From Vicia villosa (taxonomy: Eukaryota; Streptophyta; Magnoliopsida; Fabales; Fabaceae), in contig NC_081183.1 in NCBI RefSeq assembly GCF_029867415.1, forward strand, positions 57,858,336 through 57,922,335: DNA of 64,000 nucleotides, read 5' to 3'. Both the position numbers and the translations under genes were made by a program. This document shows positions 11,749-23,326 of this stretch, piece by piece. Each line of letters opens with the position of its first letter. The first letter of the stretch is position 1. The notes beneath the pieces were generated by a model that was not told the DNA's origin, did no database searches, and saw only the letters and a list, made by a program, of their open reading frames with translations.

Positions 11749-12560
11749 TCAGCAGGCTGGATATCTTGAGAGATGCCTTCTTCAATGACCTTGATGATGT
11801 TTCTACTAGAAACCTCTGGAGAAGCTTTCGCCAAGATTTTTAGGTGGGAGCTATGGTTGTTCACAAGAGGCTTGTGGATGCTGCACCTGGTTATGCTGGG
11901 TATCTTCTTGAAACTGATGAATGAAAATACTTTCATCCTCTCAGAAACATGAGAGTTCTTGAGGAGAAGATGTTTGTTGATGAGCTGCTGGACAACCCTT
12001 GCAGGGACATTGTGGTATGGAGACCTAAGTATCCAGTTCTGATTGGAGACTTCAAGTCCTTGTTTGACTTTCTGAGGGAAAATCCTTCTGAGGAAGACCC
12101 CAATTTGGTCATTCCAGAAGTTGGTGATCCTCCAAAAGTTGAAGGTCCTTCTGCCCCAAGGAATCTAGCTGCCATTCTTCAAGCTCTTGAGAATGGAGAT
12201 TTTGAGCTGCCTGCTACAGAATATGATGGAGATGCTTCTATGGAAGAAGCTGATGCTGAAGATCATCCTGTTGGAGATATTCCTGCTGAGGAAAATCATA
12301 ATGATTATCTGACAATGGAAGCTGCGGTTGTGAATGTTGTCCCTCTGGACAGAAGTTGTGAAGCTTCTTCTGGTGAACCCTCTCTTTTAGCAAAGACTCT
12401 AGAGGTTATTCAGAAGATTCAGGCTGAGCTAGCTTCTCGCATGGACGAGCAAGGCACGATCAATGCTGAGTTCCGCACTTTCATGGAGAGGCAGACTGAG
12501 AGCAACAATGGGATTCATGACATGCTGGCCAAGATTATGTCTAAGCTAGGGTCATCTTAG
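11749..12560 (+). pseudogene. C-terminal fragment of the SIRE post-pol (envelope-like) ORF
   Basis: An open frame from 11949 to 12560 (203 residues) aligns with the C-terminal ends of the same ORF in the plus-strand SIRE copy (30600-31302) and the inverted copy (35911-36550). Shared words are EKMFVDEL, IVVWRPKYPVLIGDFK, APRNLAAILQALEN and a final GIHDMLAKIMSKLG. The last 70 residues look like a coiled coil (LAKTLEVIQKIQAELASRMD). The sequence between 11749 and 11948 is ORF sequence in other frames. No function is known for this domain. Upstream parts are deleted and there is no LTR-linked start, so the fragment is probably not expressed as a normal protein. Confidence 0.75.
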
Positions 12561-13555
12561 TCTTTGAGTCTTAGTTGTTTTTCTTTGTTTCTTGCATCTG
12601 TCTTCTATGCATCCTCCTTGTATTTTGTGATGATTCTCCTTTGCCTATCAATGAAAATTATCTTTTCTTCTCTCATATTGTTTGTTTTTCATCTGAATCT
12701 TTTATGTTTTTTGATGTTATGACAAAAAGGGGGAGAAAATGTGATAAATGATCTGAATTATTTTATCAGTTGCTGGGAGAAAGTCTCCACATTTCTAACA
12801 GAACTTGCAAGTTCTATGTCTTTGAGTGTTTTGCAGAAATTGAAGATATTCTTAAAAGCTCAACATGAGAAGCAAAGACATGGGGAAAAGCAATTCTGTA
12901 TAGAAACAAGCTCTTGGAAATTGAAGCAAGCTGAGTCCTGTAAAGCATCAAGAATCAGAAGCAAGAAGGAAGAATGTTCTGATATTCTGATGATAGAATA
13001 TGCTCTAACTCATTCTTATTCCTTATATGTTCTGATGCATGTTTTTAGTTCTAAAATATGCTCTGTAACACTATTGTTTTTGCTCTGATACATAATTATA
13101 TGTTCTGATACATATTATATGTTCTGATTCATTCATGCTCTGACTTTTGTCGTTTAGTTTGTTCTGTAACATTTTTGGATGTAGAGATGCTCTGATGATG
13201 CTCTGGTACATTCAACCATGTTCTGATACAATCCAGCATGCAATGATTCAAGAAGAAATTCAAGCTCTGAAGGTGTCCTAAGGAAGCAAGAATCAGAAGC
13301 TATGAATGTTCTGAAAATCTAAGCATATGTCATCGTCTCAACTGAAATGGAAAATACTCAGGGAAGTCCTTTATTTATAAATTTCTTCCAGTATTTATTT
13401 CAGGGGGAGATTGTTAATCTCAGGGGGAGACATATTCACACACAATGTCTATATGCTTATGCTATAGCTGTGTAATTGTCTTTAGCCGTCTGATATTCTG
13501 ATTGCAAATTCATAACATTTATGTATGTTTTTGTCATCATCAAAAAGGAGGAGAT
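12561..13555 (+). other. SIRE 3' non-coding region with polypurine tract
   Basis: Non-coding sequence between the post-pol ORF stop and LTR b. It contains many TTCTGATAC/ATGTTCTGAT words and 'cagggggaga' purine boxes near 13400-13430. It ends in 'aaaaaggaggagat' directly before the LTR, the position of the plus-strand priming tract. The same region recurs at 31303-32283 and, shortened, at 14704-15257 and 16389-16981. Confidence 0.8.
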
Positions 13556-14703
13556 TGTTAGAACAAGATTTATTGTGATCAATATTCTTAGTTTTGATGA
13601 TAACAATATATATGAATTTTGTATTAGATAATGTGGTACTCTAATACTATGCAATTTCCATTTCAAGAAATATATAAAGAGTATGCACAAAATCAGCGCA
13701 AGAAGCACTGACTCAGAAGGTTCAGCATGCAACATCAGAACATGGTCTGGCAAGATATCAGAAGATGGTCAAGCAGAATCAGAACATGGGTCTATGGAAG
13801 CATCAGAAGAACTTGAGATCAGAAGCAGAAACACTGAAGTTCTCATGGTATCACGCTCAGAAGCACTTCAAGGTCAGAAGACAAGAAGATGCTCTGCACC
13901 AAGTTGTTTGATTCTGGTGATATTCAAACGTTGTTTAAACAAACATTAGATGAGAAGCAAGTACAAGATGGCAGGCTACGCTGACTGAGAAAAGGAACGT
14001 TAGAAGCTATTAAAGGCAACGTCAGTAGACACAGCGAAAGCAAGACTCGAGGTAGTTGACAAAAGAGTGAAACATTAAATGCAATGATGTACGGATTACG
14101 CAAAGCATTAAATGCTCCTAACGGTCATCTTCTCAAACGCCTATAAATATGAAGTTCTGATGAGAAGCAAGGTTATGAACTACAATTTACGAATTCTGAA
14201 CCAACTTGCACAAACGCTGTTCAAAACAAAAAGCTCTCATACTTCATCATCAACCTCACTACATTGCTGTTGTAATATTTTAGTGAGATTAAGCTTAAAC
14301 TTAAGAGAAAATCACAGTTGTGATAATAGTTTTATAAGAAGCATTGTAACTCTTAAAAGAATTTGTTTACATTAAGTTGTAAGAACTAGAGTGATAAGGT
14401 TGTTGATCAGTATACTCTAGAAAGTCTTAGAGGGTATCTAAGCAGATTGTTCCTAGAGTGATCAGGTTGTGATCAATATACTCTAGAAGACTTAGAAGTT
14501 GTCTAAGTGGAAAACCATAGTAATCTTGTGTGATTAGTGGATTAAATCCTCAGGTGAGGTAAATCACTCCAAGGGGGTGGACTAGAGTAGTTTAGTTAAC
14601 AACGAACCAGGTTAAAAATCATTGTGCAAATTGTTTTTATCTTACAAGTTTTAAAGCTACACTTATTCAAACCCCCCCTTTCTAAGTGTTTTTCTATCCT
14701 TCA
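13556..14703 (+). repeat. SIRE LTR copy b
   Basis: TGTTAGAACAAG...CCTTCA, 1,148 bp. A TATAAATA box lies at 14142-14149, followed by the transcribed part. Near the 3' end, two direct blocks of about 65 bp carry 'gatcaggttg..gatca.tatactctag' and 'gtatctaag' or 'gttgtctaag' words. Confidence 0.88.
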
Positions 14704-15257
14704 TGTTTTAGTTCTAAATATGCTCTGAAACATTATTGTTTTTGCTCTGATACATATTATATGTTATGATACATATTTTATGTTCTGATTCATTCATGCT
14801 CTGACTTTTGTCGTTTAGTTTGTTCTGTAACATTTCAGGATGTAGAGATGCTCTGATGATGCTCTGGTACATTCAACAATGTTCTGATACAATTTAGCAT
14901 GCAATGATTCAAGAAGAAATTCAAGCTCTGAAGTTGTCCTATGGAAGCAAGAATTAGAAGCCATGAATGTTCTGAAAGATCTAAGCATATGTGATCGTCT
15001 CAACTGAAATGGAAAATACTCAAGGAAGTTCTTTATTTATAAATTTCTTCCAGTATTTATTTCAAGGGGAGATTATTTATCTCAGGGGGAGATTATTTAT
15101 CTCAGGGGGAGATTCTTAATCTCAGGGGGAGACATATTCACACACTATGTTTATATGCTTATGCTATAGCTGTGTAATTGTCTTTAGTCGTCTGATATTC
15201 TGATTGCAAATTCATATCATTTATATATGTTTTTGTCATCATCAAAAAGGGGGAGAT
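14704..15257 (+). other. Minimal internal region 1 (SIRE 3' non-coding only)
   Basis: 554 bp joining LTR b to LTR c. It starts exactly at the LTR end with TGTTTTAGTTC, which matches the full 3' non-coding region at about 13039. It ends in 'aaaaagggggagat' before LTR c. It holds four purine boxes of the type AGGGGGAGAT near 15064-15130. No primer site, gag or pol is present. Confidence 0.85.
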
Positions 15258-16388
15258 TGTTAGAATAAGATTTGTTCTGATCAATATTCTTAGTTTTGAT
15301 GATAACAATGTATATGAATTTTGTATGAGATAATGTGGTACTCTAATACTATGCAATTTCCATTTCAGGAATTACATAAAGAGTATGCACAAAATCAGCG
15401 CAAGAAGCACTGACTCAGAAGGTTCAGCATGCAACATCAGAACATGGTCTAGCAAGACATCAGAAGATGGTCAAGCAGAATCAGAACATGATCTATGGAA
15501 GCATCAGAAGAACTTGATATCAGAAGCAGAAGCATTGAAGTTCTCATGGTATCACGCTAAGAAGCACTTCAAGGTCAGAAGACAAGAAGATGCTCTACAC
15601 CAAGCTGTTGGACTCTTATGATATTCAAACGTTGTTTACACAAACATCAGATCAGAAGCAAGTACAAGATGGCAGGCTACGCTGACTGACAAAAGGAACG
15701 TTAGAAGCTATTAAAGGCAACGTCAGTAGACACAGCGAAAGCAAGGCTTGAGGTAGTTGACAAAAGAGTGAAACATTAAATGCAATGCTGTACGGATTAC
15801 GCAAAACATTAAATGCTCCCAACGGTCATCTTCTCAAACGCCTATATATTGAAATTCTGATGAGAAGATGAAAAACAACACTTGCGCAAATATACAGAAA
15901 CGATGTCGAATTCAAAAAGCTTTCAAACTTCATCTTCAACCTCACTACATTGCTGTTGTAATATCTTAGTGAGATTAAGCTTAAACTTAAGAGAAAATCA
16001 CAGTTGTGATAATAGCTTTCTAAGAAGCATTGTAACTCTTAAAAGAATTTGTTTACATTAAGTTGTAAGAACTAGAGTGATCAGGTTGTTGATCAGTATA
16101 CTCTAGAAAGTCTTAGAGGGTATCTAAGCCGATTGTTCCTAGAGTGATCAGGTTGTGATCAGTATACTCTAGAAGACTTAGAAGTTGTCTAAGTGGAAAA
16201 CCATTGTAATCTTGTGTGATTAGTGGATTAAATCCTCAGGTGAGGTAAATCACTCCAAGGGGGTGGACTAGAGTAGTTTAGTTAACAATGAACCAGGATA
16301 AAAATAATTGTGCATATTGTTTTTATCTTACAAGTTTTAAAGCTACACTTATTCAAACCCCCCCTTTCTAAATGTTTTTTATCCTTCA
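15258..16388 (+). repeat. SIRE LTR copy c
   Basis: TGTTAGAATAAG...CCTTCA, 1,131 bp. The TATA region reads CTATATATT instead of CTATAAATA, a difference shared with copies a and d. Confidence 0.88.
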
Positions 16389-16981
16389 TGTTTTAGTTCC
16401 AAATATGCTCTAAAACATTATTGTTTTTGCTCTGATACATTTCTATATGTTATGATACATATTATATGTTATGATACATATTATATGTTATGATACATAT
16501 TTTATGTTCTGATTCATTCATGCTCTGACTTTTGTCGTTTAGTTTGTTCTGTAACATTTCAGGATGTAGAGATGCTCTGATGATGCTCTGGTACATTCAA
16601 CAATGTTCTGATACAATTTAGCATGCAATGATTCAAGAAGAAAATCAAACTCTGAAGCTGTCCTATGGATGCAAGAATCAGAAGCTATGAATGTTCTGAA
16701 AGATCTAAGCATATGTGATCGTCTCAACTGAAATGGAAAATACTCAGGGAAGTTCTTTATTTATAAATTTCTTCCAGTATTTATTTCAAGGGGAGATTAT
16801 TTATCTCAGGGGGAGATTATTTATCTCAGGGGGAGATTCTTAATCTCAGGGGGAGACATATTCACACACTATGTTTATATGCTTATGCTATAGCTGTGTA
16901 ATTGTCTTTAGCCGTCTGATATTCTGATTGCAAATTCATATCATTTATATATGTTTTTGTCATCATCAAAAAGGGGGAGAT
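16389..16981 (+). other. Minimal internal region 2 (SIRE 3' non-coding only)
   Basis: 593 bp with the same start junction (TGTTTTAGTTC) and the same purine boxes as internal region 1. It is longer mainly because a 'tatgttatgatacatatta' word is repeated near 16446-16500. Confidence 0.85.
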
Positions 16982-18112
16982 TGTTAGAACAAGATTTGTT
17001 CTGATCAATATTCTTAGTTTTGATGATAACAATGTATATGAATTTTGTATGAGATAATGTGGTACTCTAATACTACGCAATTTCCATTTCAGGAATTACA
17101 TAAAGAGTATGCACAAAATCAGCGCAAGAAGCACTGACTCAGAAGGTTCAGCATGCAACATCAGAACATGGTCTAGCAAGACATCAGAAGATTGTCAAGC
17201 AGAATCAGAACATGATCTATGGAAGCATTAGAAGAACTTGAGATCAGAAGCAGAAGCATTGAAGTTCTCATGGTATCACGCTAAGAAGCACTTCAAGGTC
17301 AGAAGACAAGAAGATGCTCTACACCAAGCTGTTGGACTCTTATGATATTCAAACGTTGTTTACACAAACATTAGATCAGAAGCAAGTACAAGATGGCAGG
17401 CTACGCTGACTGACAAAAGGAACGTTAGAAGCTATTAAAGGCAACGTCAGTAGACACAGCGAAAGCAAGGCTTGAGGTAGTTGACAAACGAGTGAAACAT
17501 TAAATGCAATGCTGTACGGATTACGCAAAACATTAAATGCTCCCAACGGTCATCTTCTCAAACGCCTATATATTGAAGTTCTGATGAGAAGCTGAAAAAC
17601 AACACTTCCGCAAATATACAGAAACGATGTCGAATTCAAAAAGCTTTCAAACTTCATCTTCAACCTCACTACATTGTTGTTGTAATATCTTAGTGAGATT
17701 AAGCTCAAACTTAAGAGAAAATCACAGTTGTGATAATAGCTTTCTAAGAAGCATTGTAACTCTTAAAAGAATTTGTTTACATTAAGTTGTAAGAACTAGA
17801 GTTATCAGGTTGTTGATCAGTATACTCTAGAAAGTCTTAGAGGGTATCTAAGCCGATTGTTCCTAGAGTGATCAGGTTGTGATCAGTATACTCTAGAAGA
17901 CTTAGAAGTTGTCTAAGTGGAAAACCATTGTAATCTTGTGTGATTAGTGGATTAAATCCTCAGGTGAGGTAAATCACTCCAAGGGGTGGACTGGAGTAGT
18001 TTAGTTAACAACGAACCAGGATAAAAATCATTGTGCAAATAGTTTTTATCTTACAAGTTTTAAAGCTACACTTATTCAATCCCCCCCTTTCTAAGTGTTT
18101 TTGTATCCTTCA
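16982..18112 (+). repeat. SIRE LTR copy d
   Basis: TGTTAGAACAAG...CCTTCA, 1,131 bp, followed directly by the TGGGG target duplication and the rest of the gypsy LTR. It closes the complex. Confidence 0.88.
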
Positions 18113-18374
18113 TGGGGGACGATAGTTTTAGAGTTTTATGAGATTACTCTATTTATTTGGTGTTGGATTATATTTCCATTTGGATGTATTCACGATGTTT
18201 CTTATTCCGCTGTGATAAACATGATTGTGTTTTGGTAAATCATTTCCTAATGAAGCATGACTTTGACCATGGCTGGATTATCTGTTTTAAGTAATTGTGG
18301 CACCCTTGTATTTATGTTTTTACTCTGATATATTTATTTAAATTGTCGCGGGGTTTAGAAGGGTGTTACAATAG

Positions 18375-18386
18375 TGGTATCAGAGC
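18375..18386 (+). other. Primer-binding site, initiator tRNA-Met type
   Basis: TGGTATCAGAGC begins four bases after the LTR end. It is the standard 12-mer complementary to the 3' end of plant initiator tRNA-Met. Confidence 0.92.
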
Positions 18387-18489
18387 ATAGTCGGTTGTTG
18401 TGACCAGAGTCTTAGCGTCAGTCTCTCCCTTTGTATGCGACGAGTGCGAGTTATCACTGTCAATACTTTGGTTCTAATGGAATTGTTTT

Positions 18490-19862
18490 GTGATTAGCAG
18501 AACAATGGATGGAAGAGGTGGAAGAAACGATGATGCTATCGCTGAGGCTTTGGGCATGATTGGTGGTGTGTTGGGATGGAATACAAATGGAGCCAGGATT
18601 GGTGCGGGCAGGCAATTGGGGAATTTCCAGAGGAATAATCCTCCATTGTTCAAGGGCACATATGATCCTGAAGGTGCTTAAAAGAGGCTTAAGGAAATCG
18701 AGAGAATTTTTAAAGACATCAATTATGCTCAGAACCTGAAAGAGAGGTATGGTACTCATATGTTGTCCGAAGAGGCCGATGACTGGTGGATGGCTACTAG
18801 GGCTGAACTGGATGCTGATAGTGTAGCTATTTCCTAGGCTGTGTTTAAGATAGAGTTTTTGAGGAGGTATTTTCCTGAAGACATTCGAGGTAGGAAAGAA
18901 ATTGAGTTTTTGGAGCTGACTCAAGGTAATATGACGGTACCGGAGTATGCTTTGAAATTTGTTGAGTTGGAGAAGTACTACGTTCACTACAACAATGATG
19001 AAGCTAGTGAATTATCAAAGTGCATCAAGTTTGAGAATGGTCTTTGTGATGAGATCAAGCAAGGAATCAGGTACCAGAGAATTCGACGATTTGTCGATTT
19101 GGTGGACTGTAGTAGGATCTTCGAAGGGGATAACCTTAAACTGAAGTCATCTCACTCTCGCGAGTTGGTTGACAAGAAAGGTAAGAAGCCTATGGATAGA
19201 GGTAATCCATATGGTAGAGGAAATACTAAAGCTTGGGATTGGAAGGGGCCTAGTGGGGAAGATTCTGGTGCTCCCGTTAGGTGCTACAACTATGGTGAAA
19301 CTGGGCATAGAAGGAATGAGTGTAAGAGTGGGGAAAATAAATGCTTCAAGTGTGGTAAGGCGGGTCATATTGCTTCTGATTGTAGGATGAAGATTGTAAC
19401 TTGCTACAATTGCGGCGAAAAGGTTCACACCAGTCCACACTGCACTAAGTCGAAGAAGAATCAGGCTGGTGGAAAGGTCTTTGCTTTGTCTGGGTCAGAG
19501 ACTGCTCCGGAAGATTGTCTGATTAAAGGTACGTGTTTCATCCATGACACACATTTAGTTGCAATTATTGATACTGGAGCGACTCATTCGTTCATTTCAT
19601 TGGATTATGCTAAACGATTGGGATTAGAAATATCTGTTATTCATGGAAGTATGGTTATTCATACTCTTGCGTCGGGTTCAGTAACTACTTCTTCTGCTTG
19701 TTTGAACTGTCCTGTTGACATATTTGGTAGAAAGTTTGGAATGGACTTAGTGTGCCTTCCTCTTGAACAACCTGACGTCATTTTGGGTATGAACTGGTTG
19801 CAATTTAATCGAGTTCATATCAATTGTTTTACGAAGACAGTTATCTTTCCTGAAGAGGTTAG
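18490..19862 (+). pseudogene. Gypsy gag-protease, decayed and cut by the SIRE insertion
   Basis: One frame runs from a gag start (GRGGRNDDAIAEALGMIGG) through the capsid-like segment (LGNFQRNNPPLFKGTYDPEG, then FLRRYFPEDIRGRKEIEFLE) to three CCHC knuckles near residues 265-320. It continues into an aspartic protease with 'IIDTGATHSFIS'. Stops at 18679-18681 (TAA) and 18835-18837 (TAG, where relatives have Trp before AVF) break it. In the first knuckle the second Cys is Tyr (CYNYGETGH); knuckles CFKCGKAGHIASDC and CYNCGEKVHTSPHC are intact. The frame reaches 'VIFPEEVS' at the SIRE insertion and resumes at 33423 as 'VEDFTMSV'. Gag would form the particle and protease would cleave the polyprotein. 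Confidence 0.88.
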
Positions 19863-20994
19863 TGTTAGAACAAGATTTGTTCTTATCAATATTCTAAGTT
19901 TTGATGATAACAATGTATATGAATTTTGCTTCAGACAATGTGGTACTCTAATTCTATGCAATTTCCATTCCAGGAAATATATAAAGAGTATGCACAAAAT
20001 CAGCGCAACAAGCATTGACTCAGAAGGTTCAAGTATGCAACATCAGAACATGCTCTCGGAAGACATCAGAAGATGGTCAAGCAGAATCAGAACATGGTCT
20101 ATTGAAGCATCAGAAGAACTTGAGATCAAAAGCAGAAGCACTGAAGTTCTCATGGTATCAAGCTAGAAGCACTTCAAGGTCAGAAGACAAGAAGATGCTC
20201 TGCACCAAGTTATTTGACTCTGATATATTCAAACGTTGTATCAACAAAGATCAGATCAGAAGCAAGTACAAGATGGCAGGTTACGCTGACTGATAAAAGG
20301 AACGTTAGAAGCTATTAAAGGCAAAGTCAGTTAAAGCAGGAAAAGCAAGGCTCGAGGTAGTTGACAAAAGAGTGAAACATTAAATTCAATGCTGTACGGA
20401 TCACGTAATGCATTAAATGCTCCCAACGGTCATCTTCTCAAACGCCTATAAATAGAAGTTCTGATGAGAAGCTGAATACACAACACTTTGCGAACACATA
20501 CAGAAACACTGTCAAATTCAAAAGCTCTCAAACTTCATATTCAACCTCACTTCATTATTGTTGTAATATCTTAGTGAGATTAAGCTTAAACTTTAAGAGA
20601 AATATCACAATTGTGATTATAGCTTTTAAGAAGCATTGTAATACTCTTGTAAGAATTTGTTTACATTTATTTGTAAAGAACTAGAGAAGATCAAGTTGTG
20701 ATCGGATTCTCTAGTAAGTCTTAGAGGGTATCTAAGCATTGTTTTCCTATAGTGATCAGGTTGTGATCAGAATACTCTAGAAGACTTAGAGGGTATCTAA
20801 GTGGAAAACCATTGTAATCTTGTGTGATTAGTGGATTAAATCCTCAGGTGAGGTAAATCACTCTAAGGGGGTGGACTGGAGTAGTTTCATTAACAACGAA
20901 CCAGGATAAAAATCATTGTGTAATTGTTTTTATCTTAAGAGTTTTTAAAGTACACTTATTCACCCCCCCTTTCTAAGTGTTTTTCTATCCTTCA
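19863..20994 (+). repeat. SIRE 5' LTR
   Basis: TGTTAGAACAAG...CTATCCTTCA, 1,132 bp. It is highly similar to the 3' LTR at 32284-33422, differing by scattered substitutions and short indels, and more distantly similar to the four LTRs at 10927-18112. A TATAAATA box lies at 20447-20454. Confidence 0.92.
20447..20454 (+). promoter_or_regulatory. SIRE LTR TATA box
   Basis: TATAAATA in the 5' LTR, with the matching copy at 32875-32882 in the 3' LTR. Its position, about 585 bp into the LTR, fits the U3/R border of a copia LTR promoter. Confidence 0.6.
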
Positions 20995-21012
20995 ATTGGC
21001 ATCAGAGCGCCA
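20995..21012 (+). other. SIRE primer-binding site region
   Basis: Directly after the LTR, ATTGGCATCAGAGC resembles the initiator Met primer site (TGGTATCAGAGC) with one difference. This is the usual form and place in SIRE elements. Confidence 0.75.
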
Positions 21013-21077
21013 GTTCTAAGGTGCAAGCACTTAACCGTGTTTAGAAAAGATTCAGGAAGAAAAAACGCTAAGTCAAG

Positions 21078-22763
21078 ATGGTTGAAACTCCAACACCTAC
21101 ATCTACATCTGACTCTATTGAGCAATACAATGGAAACGGTAACAATGGCTACACTAGACCACCAGTATTCGATGGTGAAAACTTTGAATATTGGAAAGAT
21201 AAACTCGAAAGTTACTTTCTTGGTTTAGATGGTGACTTATGGGATCTTCTAGTGGATGGTTACAAACATCCAGTGAAAGCTAGTGGTGTAAAGCTCTCAA
21301 GACAAGAGATGAGTGATGATCAAAAGAAGTTATTCAAAAATCATCACAAGTGTAAGACTGTTTTGTTGAATGCTATCTCTCATGCTGAATATGAGAAGAT
21401 ATCTAACAGGGAAACTGCCTATGATATATATGAATCATTGAAAATGACTCATGAAGGAAATGCCCAAGTCAAGGAGACCAAAGCTCTTGCCTTGATCCAG
21501 AAATATGAAGCCTTCAAGATGGAGGATGATGAAAACATTGAGAAAATGTTCTCAAGATTTCAAATGCTAACTGCTGGATTAAGAGTTCTTGACAAGGGAT
21601 ACACCAAGGCTGATCATGTCAAGAAGATCATCAGAAGCTTGCCAAGAAGATGTGGTCCTATGGTGACTGCTTTAAAAATTGCCAAGAATCTGAATGAAGT
21701 TTCTCTTGAAGAATTGATCAGTGCTCCGAGAAGTCATGAAATAGAGGTGGATGCTATTGAACCTCAGAAGAAAGGTAATTTTATTGCATTAAAATCTAAT
21801 TATAAAAAATGCACTAACGCTTTTCAGGCAGAAGAACAAGATTCTGAAGAATCAGAATCAGAAGAAGAAGATGAACTATCCATGATCTCCAGAAGGGTAA
21901 ACCAACTCTGGAAAAGCAAGCATAGGAAGTTCAAGAACTTCAGAAGTTCTAAGAAGCTTTAAAAAGGAGAATCTTTTGGAAGCAGAAGATCTGACAAGAA
22001 GAAGGTCACATGCTATGAATGCAATAAGTCTGGTCACTACAAGAATGAGTGTCCAAAACTTCAGAAGGAGAATCCCAAGAAGAAGTTTCATAAGAAGAAA
22101 GGTCTTATGGCAACGTGGGATGGTTCATATTCAGAATCAGAATCAGACTCTGAAGGCGAGCAGGCAAATATTGCACTGATGGCCACAGTTGATGATGGAT
22201 CAGAATCTACATCAAAATCAGATTCTAAAGAGGTATTTTCTGAACTATCTAGAGAAGAGTTAGTTTCCAGTTTAACAGAACTTCTGGAACTCAGGGCTCA
22301 TCTTAGTATCAAATACAAAAAGCTGAAAAAGCTATTTGATTCTGAAACTAAGAAGCTGGAAGTGGAAAATTCTGAACTGAAGGAAAATGTTTTAAAATTA
22401 TCCAAAGATATTGGATCTCCTTCTGACTCAAAAAAATCCATTCCTAGTCTCAATAATATTCTGAAAGAATATGACTCGAGTTTTAGAAAGTTCTTATCTA
22501 GAAGTATTGGCAGAAGTCATCTTGCTTCTATGATATATGGTGTTTCTGGAAACAAAAGGATTGGCGTTGGCTATGAGGGTGACACCCCACACAATTTTGA
22601 ACCTGTAGATGATTTGAAAATCACATACAAGCCATTGTATGATCAATTCAAATATGGCCACTCACATGATATTAGGCTCACTTCACATGCCAAAAGCTTT
22701 CATGCTACACACACTAAGAAGCATGTGACACAACCTAGAAAATATCATGTTGCTAAACCTTAG
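21078..22763 (+). pseudogene. SIRE gag with zinc knuckle, one internal stop
   Basis: The frame starts MVETPTPTSTSDSIEQYNGN and has the copia gag (UBN2-like) pattern: PPVFDGENFEYWKDKLESYF, then NAISHAEYEKISNRETAYD, MTHEGNAQVKETKALALIQK and DHVKKIIRSLPRRCGPMVTA. A TAA at 21960-21962 breaks it. In the same frame it resumes with the CCHC knuckle CYECNKSGHYKNEC (about 22011-22052), an acidic/serine-rich segment and a coiled-coil-like stretch (about 22300-22400). It ends at a TAG at 22761-22763. Gag would package the RNA. Both stops are consistent with CAA/CAG to TAA/TAG changes. Length without the stop is about 560 codons, normal for the SIRE clade. Confidence 0.9.
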
Positions 22764-23326
22764 GAATTTCATGTTGTACCTCCTGTTGTTTATTATGCTA
22801 AACCCAAGTTCAATCAGAACTTGAGGAAAACTAACAAGAAAGGACCCAAGAAGTTGTGGGTACCTAAGGAGAAGATAATTTCTGTTGCAGATATCCTTGG
22901 CAGCAAAGAAGACAAAGCACAACATGTCATGGTACCTGGACTCTGGGTGCTCGCGACACATGACGGGAAGAAAGTCTATGTTCCAAGACCTGTTGCTTAA
23001 GTCTGGTGGAGAAGTCAAGTTTGGAGGAGATCAGAAGGGCAAGATAATTGGCTCTGGAACCATAAGTACTGGTAACTCTCCTTCCATATCTAATGTACTT
23101 CTTGTAGAAGGATTAACGCATAACTTATTGTCCATAAGTCAATTAAGTGACAATGGTTATGATATAATCTTCAATCAAAAGTCTTGCAAGGCTGTAAGTC
23201 AGAAGGATGGCTCAATCCTATTTGCAGGCAAGAGAAATAATAACATTTATAAGATTGATCTTTCTGACCTTGAGAAGCAGAAGGTGACTTGCCTTATGTC
23301 TGTTTCTAAAGAGCAATGGGTCTGGC
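22764..23326 (+). pseudogene. SIRE protease and pre-integrase segment, cut by a hAT element
   Basis: After the gag stop the frame shifts by one. The protease motif 'WYLDSGCSRHMTG' (about 22930-22968) is the copia aspartic protease active site (D-S-G). Then come 'GKIIGSGTI', 'SISNVLLVEGLTHNLLSISQ' and 'CKAVSQKDGSILFAGKRNNN', the GAG-pre-integrase region. The frame is open to the hAT insertion at 23327. The hAT length plus its 8-bp duplication is a multiple of three, so the same frame continues beyond it. Confidence 0.85.

Larger units (their letters stand above)
10927..18112 (+). mobile_element. SIRE/Maximus-derived tandem LTR complex with TGGGG target duplication
   Basis: This single insertion in the gypsy LTR has the 5-bp duplication TGGGG on both sides (10922-10926, 18113-18117). 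Inside lie four direct SIRE LTRs: a (10927-11748, 3'-truncated), b (13556-14703), c (15258-16388) and d (16982-18112). Between a and b lie the C-terminal part of the post-pol ORF and the full 3' non-coding region. Between b-c and c-d lie only 554 and 593 bp of 3' non-coding sequence. There is no primer site, gag or pol. Both short internals begin at the same fusion, LTR end ..CCTTCA joined to TGTTTTAGTTC, so one deletion was later multiplied. Confidence 0.88.
9412..18370 (+). repeat. 5' LTR of the gypsy element, split by an insertion
   Basis: The LTR sequence occupies 9412-10926 and 18113-18370. Its halves are separated by the SIRE-derived complex with a TGGGG target duplication at 10922-10926 and 18113-18117. 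Without the insertion and one TGGGG copy the LTR is about 1.77 kb. It starts TGTAACACCC and ends GGGTGTTACA. The only open frames (about 10442-10729) are short and show no family motif. Confidence 0.85.

Noticed and set aside
18841..20166. A 441-codon frame that looks like one gag-protease protein.
   Set aside because: The last 100 codons are SIRE LTR sequence read through from the insertion point at 19863; only the part before is gypsy gag-protease.
22764..22999. Reading of the protease region in the gag frame (MVPGLWVLATHDGKKVYVP).
   Set aside because: The shifted frame gives the proper copia protease motif WYLDSGCSRHMTG, so the gag-frame reading is an out-of-frame shadow.
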